From positions 1 through 21,151 of the forward strand of contig JAUVKM010000007.1 of assembly GCA_030596265.1 (NCBI GenBank): a DNA stretch of 21,151 nucleotides, given 5' to 3'. A program made the position numbers and the translations under genes. This document shows positions 14,857 through 21,151 of the stretch, piece after piece. This stretch comes from Candidatus Cloacimonadota bacterium (GTDB lineage Bacteria > Cloacimonadota > Cloacimonadia > Cloacimonadales > TCS61). The notes beneath the pieces were generated by a model. The model saw only the letters and a list, made by a program, of their open reading frames with translations. It was not told where the DNA came from and ran no database searches. The first letter of the stretch is position 1. Every line of letters begins with the position of its first letter.

Positions 14857-17145
14857 TTATTTCAATAAAACACATTTACTAACAGCCCTTTCTTTTCCGT
14901 TCACTTTAAGTTTTATAAAATATTGTCCACTTGATACTTTCTTTTTGTTATCGTCAATTCCACGCCAGATAATTTCAAAAATTCCTTTAGAAGAATACGC
15001 ATCTAATAATGTTTTCACTTTTTGACCTTTAATATTATAAATTGCAAGTTCAATTTTACCTGATTCTGCCAGATCAAGCTTGATGGTTGTAGTTGGATTG
15101 AATGGATTTGGATAGTTGGTAATCCGTGTAATTTCTGGTACAATAATCTCATTTTCATCATTCGATTGAGGAATTCCTTGAAATTCATACACTCCCATAT
15201 CGATTGTATATCCATAAATACGTGGATTACCGGCAAGATCAAATTCCGGTAGTTCGATTCCTGCTGGTAAATCTAATGTGCCGGCATTTATGCAGGGAGA
15301 ATTCTCTAAAAGAGCAAAAGGATAAGTTCCCAGACTATCAAACATTGGATTTTCATCTAAATTGCCCTCCAACCAATTGACAGTAGCAAGCGGATAATAA
15401 TAATTAACGTTATCATCACCACCTTCGATAAGTGAATGTGAGATATTTACAATAGCATCTTCCCAAAGGTTAAAAGAATAACCATCATTATTGTATAAGA
15501 TACTATTATATAGATTTAACTCAGAATTATCAACTGTAATTGAACAACCAGTATTATAATCCAGCGTGTTGTTCCCAAATGTACAGTTCACTATATCAAC
15601 ATTAATACTGTTATCCATAAACAACACAACAGAACCACCCAATCCTGTAATCGAGTTATAGAAATTGTCATGATTCCCTGTAATTTCGCAATTAACTAAT
15701 TGAGCGTAAAAATCTCCAATTATTGTTGGATGACCGGATATTTGTAACGCACCTCCAGCATGAAAATCAGGATCAAAAACACTAGGATTATTATCAGATA
15801 TAATTGAATTAGCAATTTTAACATTTCTTTCTGGATTGGGACAATTGTATTCAATAGAAAAAGATAATGTACCACATCCATAATTATTAGTCGCAATAAC
15901 ACCATTTATGTTAGCCAAACCATTGAATGTACAAATAGCTCCTCCACTATAACCATAACAGTTTTCGAAAATCACATTAGTTAAATCTAAATCTGCCTGA
16001 TAAATATTTATTCCCCCACTATAAGGATCATTGACACTATCACCATTAATTATTTTCAAATCCTTCATAACTAATTTGGAAAATTCAGGTTGATTTCTTG
16101 AAAATTGAAAGAAAAAGGGAGAATAAAATTCAGCATTAAGTATTGTCTCCTCAGATGAAACACCTTCATAAATTACTCCATTTTTGACATTTAGCGGATA
16201 TATTTGATTATTCAAGGAAGGAGAAAAAATCCCGGGAGCAAGATGAATAGTATTCGGATTATCATCATTTCTTTTGATGAGAGTTTGAGCCCAAGCAATG
16301 GTTTGAAGTGGATCATCAGGTGTTAAACCACTATTATTATCATTTCCATCAGGTGAAACATATAAATCTTGATCAATCTCTTCAATTTTTGCATTTAAAC
16401 AAGAAAATGTGTAATCAAATTCTGAGGCAATAAAAAAATAATCTGGATCGTTTACTGAAAAAGTGTCTACAATCACATTTACGATGTTTAGCACATTACC
16501 ACCAATATTTATATCTGTTCCAGTAGCAGAATAATTTAAGTATATATTATTAGAATAAATTTGATTGAACTGAATTATTGTATTATTACCTAATACACTA
16601 AGACCACCTCCATATTTGATACTACGATTATTTGAAATTGTATTTCCTTTTAGTACAAGATAACTTTGCTCAATATAAATACCACCACCTGTATATGATA
16701 TGTTGTTCTTAATTTTGCAGAAAGCTATAATACAATTTTGAGTATCTTCAATAAAGATGCCACCACCTTGGTAGCTTTCCGAAACACCTTCTTGAAGTGC
16801 ATAACCATTTTGAATCGTAAAACCTAAAATAGTTGCTTCTTCACATTCATCAATCTTTACACATCGTGCTTGTTGGTTACCATCTATAATGGTTTGATTG
16901 ATAAGCGAATCTTCTGGAGTAATGATATACAATGATGCAACTGTGAGTGATTTTTCAAGATAATCAATGTTTTCATAATATGTTCCAGGATAAACGAGAA
17001 TTGTATCAGAATTGGTGGAAGCGATTATACCTTCCTGAATAGTAATAAAGTTGCCTGTTCCATCTTGTTTGATGTGCCAGGTAAAAGAGTGTAACCACGA
17101 ATTCACACAAATTAGCACGAATAAAAGTAATATTTTAGATCTCAT
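14857..17145 (-). CDS. Secreted right-handed beta-helix protein with FlgD-Ig-like sorting tail (cassette 1, gene 2)
   Basis: 762 residues from the ATG at 17145, chosen because GAGG lies 5 bases upstream and MRSKILLLFVLICVNSWLHS then aligns with the start of its paralogue at 8295-10670; an ATG at 17169, 8 codons earlier with AAGGA upstream, remains possible. The order is the same as in the paralogue: signal peptide, DGTGNFITIQEGI ... VYPGTYYENI, GGGI-rich helix turns, DLYVSPDGNDNNSGLTPDDP opening the second helix, then NCTFGNNTLDYN-type turns, and a tail over the last ~86 residues (NYPNPFNPTTTI, YNIKGQKV). Likely exported and surface-held; it may bind glycans or act as an adhesin. Site F begins 17 bases after the stop. 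It follows the amidotransferase-like gene by 259 bases, with the hairpin repeat between. Confidence 0.88.
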   Translation of the reverse strand: MRSKILLLFVLICVNSWLHSFTWHIKQDGTGNFITIQEGIIASTNSDTILVYPGTYYENIDYLEKSLTVASLYIITPEDSLINQTIIDGNQQARCVKIDECEEATILGFTIQNGYALQEGVSESYQGGGIFIEDTQNCIIAFCKIKNNISYTGGGIYIEQSYLVLKGNTISNNRSIKYGGGLSVLGNNTIIQFNQIYSNNIYLNYSATGTDINIGGNVLNIVNVIVDTFSVNDPDYFFIASEFDYTFSCLNAKIEEIDQDLYVSPDGNDNNSGLTPDDPLQTIAWAQTLIKRNDDNPNTIHLAPGIFSPSLNNQIYPLNVKNGVIYEGVSSEETILNAEFYSPFFFQFSRNQPEFSKLVMKDLKIINGDSVNDPYSGGINIYQADLDLTNVIFENCYGYSGGAICTFNGLANINGVIATNNYGCGTLSFSIEYNCPNPERNVKIANSIISDNNPSVFDPDFHAGGALQISGHPTIIGDFYAQLVNCEITGNHDNFYNSITGLGGSVVLFMDNSINVDIVNCTFGNNTLDYNTGCSITVDNSELNLYNSILYNNDGYSFNLWEDAIVNISHSLIEGGDDNVNYYYPLATVNWLEGNLDENPMFDSLGTYPFALLENSPCINAGTLDLPAGIELPEFDLAGNPRIYGYTIDMGVYEFQGIPQSNDENEIIVPEITRITNYPNPFNPTTTIKLDLAESGKIELAIYNIKGQKVKTLLDAYSSKGIFEIIWRGIDDNKKKVSSGQYFIKLKVNGKERAVSKCVLLK

Positions 17146-17225
17146 CAATACCTCATTTTTTACTTTCATAACATTTCCTTATCTGTCATACTCAATTACA
17201 ATCGGGTATCCATTCTAAGTCATAG

Positions 17226-17320
17226 ATTCCCGTTTTCACGGGAATGACAATGTTTTCTTCATTCTTGTCATCCTCAGCTTGACTGGGGATCTCAGATTCC
17301 CAATTCCCGATTTATCGGGA
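17226..17320. repeat. Two small palindromes in the intergenic gap
   Basis: ATTCCCG/CGGGAAT (17226-17245) and TCCCGA/TCGGGA (17305-17320) flank a stretch reading TTGTCATCCTCAGCTTGACT. This wording resembles palindromic intergenic repeats widespread in bacterial genomes. No further copy is seen in this window, so the assignment to a dispersed family is tentative. Confidence 0.45.
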
Positions 17321-17348
17321 GGAATGATAATTCTTTAAGAACAATAAT

Positions 17349-17395
17349 CCTTGCGAAGGTCAAGAAAAGTAAGAAGTTCGAAAACCTTCGCAAGG
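17349..17395. repeat. Hairpin repeat, copy 2
   Basis: Same perfect 12-bp arms as copy 1 (17349-17360 and 17384-17395), with a 23-base loop that differs from copy 1 by a few bases near its middle. It lies 9 bases after the stop of the gene at 17405, mirroring copy 1 behind the gene at 10867. Confidence 0.75.
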
Positions 17396-17404
17396 GGTTT
17401 AATG

Positions 17405-19828
17405 TTACTTCATCATTAACATTTTACGAGTTAGTTCTTTGTTATTAGTTTTCAGTTTATAGAAATAGATTCCAGAGCTAACTTGTTTATCGTTATTGTC
17501 TTTTCCTTCCCAGACCACAGTATGCTCACCAACATCTGCAGAGCCTGAATAAAGCGTTTTCACTTTTTGACCTTTGATGTTGTAAATCGTAAGCTCAATA
17601 TTTTGTTCAGTTGGTAAAGAGAAAGATATTGTTGTTGTCGGATTAAAAGGATTTGGATAATTTCCATTAAGTACTGGGCTGGCTACGATGTTTGCAGGTT
17701 CTTCTTGCTCTCCAAATTTAATTGCAGAATAACCTTGTCGTCCTGAAATTATTACAGATGGTTCAAATTCACCAGTCATCTGGTTTAAAACAAGATAATC
17801 TTTAGTAGGAGTTGAGAACCCTCTACCTGTTACAATTTCGAAAGTGAAAGGGATAGGATCACGATTAGCACTATCGGAATAGACCAGGATTTGAGCACAT
17901 GAATCTTCTACAGCTATTGCACCTACACATAATTCATCTTCAAAAACGCCAATTTCTGTTATATTGGAAGGAATATTCACAACATCAATAACTTCATAAT
18001 CAGCTTTTTCTGTGTAATTAAAGTTTTCCGGTGGTACTTTTTTTATAGGCTCTTCGGCTGTAGTTGATCCATACCAAGAAAAATCTTCTACATCTCGATA
18101 CATATCTACAATGTACATCTTACCATATTCCATTGTTTTACCTCTGGTAGAATTGGAAGATAGTTGGGTAAGATCACCACCTCGTTGGATTAAATGTGCA
18201 TCATAGTACCAGTCTTCTGCCCAAACACGATTAACATCTCCCCAAAAATCACCAAAGGCATCTTCAATGTTTTGTGGATAAGGTATATAATATCCCAACC
18301 AGTATCTTTCAAGGTCTAACATATCAAGGGTGTAAGAATCTAAACGGTCACCATCAACGATCAATACAGTCGGATCTCCTCCATCAGTAACTTTAATCTT
18401 GTATCCTTCATGACGGAAAAGCATATTATCGAAATTATCATCAATAAATACACCATTATCATAATTAATAAAAGCATTTGGCACCCTGTTGCCGTACATA
18501 ATATCAAAATCATTAATTGTTGGACTACCACCTAAAGTTACCTGTAAAAGACCTGGATCACCATTTTCGTAATAGGCTTGTTCGTATTGTTCGTTTTCAA
18601 GTAAATCTAGATATGGAAATGAAATCCATTGAATGCCTGAACTAAATGTTTTGATATCAATATTAAGAAAATCTTGATAAACAATTGGATCTTCATCTCT
18701 TGAAATTTTTACAAAATCGAATTGACTTAACTCAGTATTATTTCCCGGTGAAATATATGTATTCACAGAGTAAAATTCGTCCAAATCAGTTTGCAAAAAA
18801 ATAGTATGTTGAGAGTCATAACTTTCAGCATTTTTAAAAACATAAAGATTATTACCATCAGATAAAACAAAGTTTATACAGTTTATCCATTCAGATCTTG
18901 AACTGTAAGGATCGCTAAATACTTCAGAAAGATCAACAGCAGTGTCTCCATCAAACACTGTTCTTGTTACCGCTTGATGTATTCCTTCAATAATGCAACC
19001 ATCCTTATCATCAATATTTTTCATTACCCAATGAAAGAAAATTTCACTGTCAATCCAAGTATCGACATCATCAGGATCACCTTCCCAATTTGATTCATGT
19101 CCTTCTTCATCAAACCAATTTGCATCAATTAATTCTTCTAAAAGAATCTCTTTGATATTTGGTTCATTAGGATGACCAGTAGAGCCATCTTCAATCCCTC
19201 CATTTTGCATAAAAGTAAATATCTGGTCATTATACAAAAGTCTAAATGGATGATTACCGGAACCTCCTGTACCTTGTCTATCATGACCTAAAACAATGAT
19301 TGCATCTGTTGATTCTGTCATAATTGTTTCTTCGGCTGTATCAAGCTCCCATTTCCAAGTATATTCATCATCAATAAAACTAGCAATACAATCTTGGTCG
19401 GAAAGATCATTTACATAATAAGTAGTATAGGGATTATGCGTATCATAAGGGTCTCCATCAACAGAACAATCACCATCGACTTGGTACCAAGCTTGATTTA
19501 ATGAGTTCCCAGGTTCACCTGCTTCATGACCTAGATCTGTTGGGTCTAAATAGAAGTAACCATCAGCCTTATAATAAATAATTCCATAACCATCATCATT
19601 TCTTTTATTATAATAGTCATTATGAGAACGGTCTTTTAGGAATTGAAAGAAATCGTAAGGATCATTATAATCATAATTATTTCCGTTACTTATAAGATCC
19701 GAAATTGTGAATCCTTCTTTAGCTATCATTGCAGCCATATCACAATCTGCAAACAAAATTATCGAACTTAAATTCATAATGAAAACTATCATTATGATTA
19801 GAATTGACTTCATGTTTTTAGAAAACAT
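17405..19828 (-). CDS. Secreted class II glutamine amidotransferase-like protein with FlgD-Ig-like sorting tail (cassette 1, gene 1)
   Basis: 807 residues from the ATG at 19828, favoured because GGAG sits 6 bases upstream; an ATG 4 codons earlier (19840) places that site inside the gene. After a hydrophobic export segment (about 6-27) comes Cys29 in FADCDMAAM, the candidate N-terminal nucleophile. Further class II (Ntn) amidotransferase motifs follow in order: DDGYGIIYY (78-86), GHDRQGT (181-187, with the substrate Arg), NHPF (192-195), FMQNGGI (206-212, oxyanion Asn-Gly), DSEIFF (260-265) and NFVLSDGNNLYVF (319-331). The family cleaves glutamine or related amides; export and a surface tail are unusual for it. 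A ~230-residue module before the tail is shared with the gene at 10867. The tail is 723-807 (NYPNPFNPTTTI). The substrate is unknown. Confidence 0.8.
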   Translation of the reverse strand: MFSKNMKSILIIMIVFIMNLSSIILFADCDMAAMIAKEGFTISDLISNGNNYDYNDPYDFFQFLKDRSHNDYYNKRNDDGYGIIYYKADGYFYLDPTDLGHEAGEPGNSLNQAWYQVDGDCSVDGDPYDTHNPYTTYYVNDLSDQDCIASFIDDEYTWKWELDTAEETIMTESTDAIIVLGHDRQGTGGSGNHPFRLLYNDQIFTFMQNGGIEDGSTGHPNEPNIKEILLEELIDANWFDEEGHESNWEGDPDDVDTWIDSEIFFHWVMKNIDDKDGCIIEGIHQAVTRTVFDGDTAVDLSEVFSDPYSSRSEWINCINFVLSDGNNLYVFKNAESYDSQHTIFLQTDLDEFYSVNTYISPGNNTELSQFDFVKISRDEDPIVYQDFLNIDIKTFSSGIQWISFPYLDLLENEQYEQAYYENGDPGLLQVTLGGSPTINDFDIMYGNRVPNAFINYDNGVFIDDNFDNMLFRHEGYKIKVTDGGDPTVLIVDGDRLDSYTLDMLDLERYWLGYYIPYPQNIEDAFGDFWGDVNRVWAEDWYYDAHLIQRGGDLTQLSSNSTRGKTMEYGKMYIVDMYRDVEDFSWYGSTTAEEPIKKVPPENFNYTEKADYEVIDVVNIPSNITEIGVFEDELCVGAIAVEDSCAQILVYSDSANRDPIPFTFEIVTGRGFSTPTKDYLVLNQMTGEFEPSVIISGRQGYSAIKFGEQEEPANIVASPVLNGNYPNPFNPTTTISFSLPTEQNIELTIYNIKGQKVKTLYSGSADVGEHTVVWEGKDNNDKQVSSGIYFYKLKTNNKELTRKMLMMK

Positions 19829-19892
19829 AAAAATCTCCATTTTTGTTTTTGTTGAATCCGAGAAAATGAACCATTCAGAAATAGATGATTCG

Positions 19893-19907
19893 TTACAAAT
19901 TAATCAT
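19893..19907 (-). CDS. Possible 4-residue leader frame at cassette 1 start
   Basis: ATG ATT AAT TTG TAA reads MINL-stop from 19907. It is preceded by AAGGAGG (19916-19922) at 8 bases, the strongest ribosome site near this gene, and lies 20-odd bases inside the first cassette. The main start is 64 bases downstream. It may raise translation of the first gene or be a relic; it is too short to support as a peptide in its own right. Confidence 0.25.
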   Translation of the reverse strand: MINL

Positions 19908-19932
19908 AAGCAATTCCTCCTTAATCTTTTAT

Positions 19933-20036
19933 GGTGTATAACATATGCACGCTGCGCCTACCAAAAAGTTCGCATAACTAACCTATAGTTACTATAAAAG
20001 TTCGTCATAACTCCAATTTCTTGGTTCGTAATAACT
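19933..20036 (-). other. attI-like recombination site at array head
   Basis: On the minus strand the first cassette begins at G|TTATACACC (19942-19933), the canonical integron crossover triplet. Upstream of it lie GGCGCAGCGTGCATAT and then three imperfect direct repeats: AGTTATGCGAAC (19968-19979 on plus), AGTTATGACGAAC (20000-20012) and AGTTATTACGAAC (20024-20036), spaced 32 and 24 bases apart. No long left arm able to pair with the right arm is visible, so this is not an attC. A simple core plus integrase-binding direct repeats is the layout of attI sites. The integrase gene normally next to attI is not here. Confidence 0.6.
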
Positions 20037-20368
20037 TCATTTCAATTTTCCCAATTTTCTTTTTAGTAAACATATAATTAATACAAAACCGAAATTGATA
20101 AAGTGAAAGTTAAGTGTCAATATTAAAAGAAGTGCAAAGTACGAAAGTACCTGAGTTAGGAAAGATGAACAGGAAGAGAAATTTTAAATGTGAAATTACA
20201 AAAATAATCTATTATGCAGAACCATTTAATATTTAGTATCTATTTTTTTGATAGAGCTGGTGGTCAATTAGAATTTCAAGATTTCAAAATTGTTATTTCT
20301 TTTTATATCTTATTTGACAAAATTAATCCTAAATTAACAGATACAATTATAAGAAAAGGAATAATAAA
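20037..20368. other. Intergenic gap between array head and PLP-enzyme gene
   Basis: No reading frame of note and no RNA gene recognised. A short palindrome GTACGAAAGTAC lies near 20138-20149. TTGACA at 20314-20319 may be a -35 box for the gene at 20369, but the candidate -10 boxes (TAACAG, 15-base spacing; TACAAT, 22-base spacing) are poorly spaced, so a promoter is only suggested. Confidence 0.4.
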
Positions 20369-21151
20369 ATGATAATAACAAAACCAACTTTATTATTAGA
20401 TCTACAGAAATGTAAGAATAATATCCGTAAAATGGTTGAGAAAGCTAAAGAGGACAATCTAATTTTTCGACCTCATTTCAAAACACATCAATCTGTTCAG
20501 GTTGGTGAAATTTTCAAAGAATTCGGAATTGATAAAATTACAGTTTCTTCTGTAGAGATGGCACAATATTTTGCAGTTGCCGGTTGGAATAATATTACGA
20601 TTGCCTTCCCCTTCAATCCACTGGAGATAAAAGAAATTGAAAATTTGGCAAATAAGATAAATCTGAATATTCTCATATCTTCAAAAGGTAGTGCAGAAAA
20701 ATTGATTAGAATTACCCATAAAGAATTGAATTATTTCATCGAAATTGATACTGGATATCAACGTTCAGGAATTGCAGCAGAAGATATTTCGCAAATAGAG
20801 AAAACAATTAATCTTCTAAAATTACACCGCAATTTCAAAGGATTTCTCACCCATTCCGGTCACACATATCAAGCGAATTCCACCGACGAAATCCTTAACA
20901 TTCATCAGGATAGCATCAAGAAAATGAGTGTCCTAAAACACAAATTCAAATCTGATTTTCCTGAACTTATTATATCAATTGGAGATACACCTTCTTGTAC
21001 TCTGGCTGATAATTTTGAAAATATCGATGAAATACGACCTGGTAACTTTGTCTTTTTTGATCTGATGCAATACAATTTAGGAGTTTGTAATCTAACCGAT
21101 ATTGCAGTTTGTATGGCTTGCCCTGTTGTTGATATTAACCGAGAAAGAAAT
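20369..21151 (+). CDS. D-threonine aldolase/D-serine dehydratase-like PLP enzyme, 3' truncated by window
   Basis: 261 codons are visible with no stop; the gene continues past the window. AAGGA (20356-20360) precedes the ATG by 8 bases. The frame matches fold-type III PLP enzymes with an alanine-racemase-like N-terminal barrel (PF01168). It opens TKPTLLLDLQKCKNNI, then RPHFKTHQS carries the Schiff-base Lys38, followed by ITVSSVEMAQYF, YFIEIDTGYQRSG, GFLTHSGHTY and SIGDTPSCTL, the order seen in D-threonine aldolases and D-serine deaminases. The metal-binding C-terminal domain that would separate these activities lies beyond the window. Such enzymes cleave or deaminate D-amino acids in the cytosol. 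It is on the opposite strand from the cassettes and is host flank rather than cassette cargo. Confidence 0.85.
   Translation, partial: MIITKPTLLLDLQKCKNNIRKMVEKAKEDNLIFRPHFKTHQSVQVGEIFKEFGIDKITVSSVEMAQYFAVAGWNNITIAFPFNPLEIKEIENLANKINLNILISSKGSAEKLIRITHKELNYFIEIDTGYQRSGIAAEDISQIEKTINLLKLHRNFKGFLTHSGHTYQANSTDEILNIHQDSIKKMSVLKHKFKSDFPELIISIGDTPSCTLADNFENIDEIRPGNFVFFDLMQYNLGVCNLTDIAVCMACPVVDINRERN

Larger units (their letters stand above)
3662..19942 (-). mobile_element. Integron gene-cassette array: six cassettes, six attC-like sites, attI-like end, no integrase in view
   Basis: Six folded repeat sites punctuate a run of minus-strand genes between deoB and a PLP-enzyme gene, both on the plus strand. 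Each site directly follows the stop codon of a minus-strand gene, as attC does in a cassette. Each unit opens and closes with matching inverted bases that differ between units (pairs: 3780-3785/4733-4738, 4851-4861/5554-5564, 5676-5687/6475-6486, 6599-6606/8204-8211, 8271-8283/14762-14774, 14834-14845/19930-19941). This is the signature of circularised integron cassettes, where R'' is complementary to the cassette's own first bases. On the minus strand the sites begin TAACAA, the usual attC start. The content (toxin-antitoxin, unknown, secreted and membrane genes) is also typical. Cassette lengths are about 1.0, 0.8, 0.9, 1.6, 6.5 and 5.1 kb from left to right. No tyrosine recombinase gene is seen. 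Confidence 0.85.

Noticed and set aside
19988..20368. Remnant of an integrase gene right of the attI-like site
   Set aside because: No reading frame resembling a tyrosine recombinase is present on either strand in this gap.

Overview
The window is AT-rich and looks like a bacterium of the Fibrobacterota/Chlorobiota/Bacteroidota side of the tree, possibly Cloacimonadota-like. The main pointer is four large secreted proteins that end in the same ~85-residue tail (N-[YF]-P-N-P-F-N-P-x-T-T-[IL] ... Y-N-[IL]-K-G-Q-K-V), the FlgD-Ig-like/type IX-style sorting domain common in those lineages. The phylum is an inference.

Left flank (1-3660, plus strand): the 3' part of a TIR-like nucleotide-binding protein cut by the window start, a secreted propeller-like protein, a small outer-membrane barrel candidate, and phosphopentomutase (deoB).

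Centre (3662-19942, minus strand): an integron gene-cassette array. Six attC-like sites lie at about 3662, 4733, 5558, 6480, 8205 and 14769. All share the plus-strand ends TAATGTTT and TTGTTA and have arms that fold on each other. Each sits directly behind the stop codon of a minus-strand gene. The decisive evidence is at the cassette ends: the bases that open each unit are the reverse complement of the bases that close it (6, 11, 12, 8, 13 and 12 bp), and they differ from unit to unit, as expected for units that exist as circles. Read from right to left, the cassettes carry: (1) a secreted class II glutamine amidotransferase-like protein plus a beta-helix protein, (2) a propeller surface protein plus a paralogous beta-helix protein, (3) a zinc-ribbon/DUF726-like alpha/beta hydrolase with a glycine-rich hydrophobic centre, (4) an unknown one-helix membrane protein, (5) a VapBC toxin-antitoxin pair, and (6) an unknown secreted protein. 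Cassettes 1 and 2 are 5.1 and 6.5 kb, far above normal cassette size.

Right edge (19933-20368): the first cassette abuts an attI-like junction with a canonical G|TT and three short direct repeats. No integrase gene is visible. Instead a plus-strand gene for a D-threonine aldolase/D-serine dehydratase-like PLP enzyme begins at 20369 and runs off the window. The array is therefore either separated from its integrase or is a cassette cluster without one.

Taken together, this looks like an integron lineage that carries surface and secreted proteins with sorting tails, together with a stabilising toxin-antitoxin cassette and a possible defence lipase. Its sites have non-canonical features: ATT in place of GTT at the attC crossover, the extra stem base on the opposite arm from usual, and unusually long end pairing.
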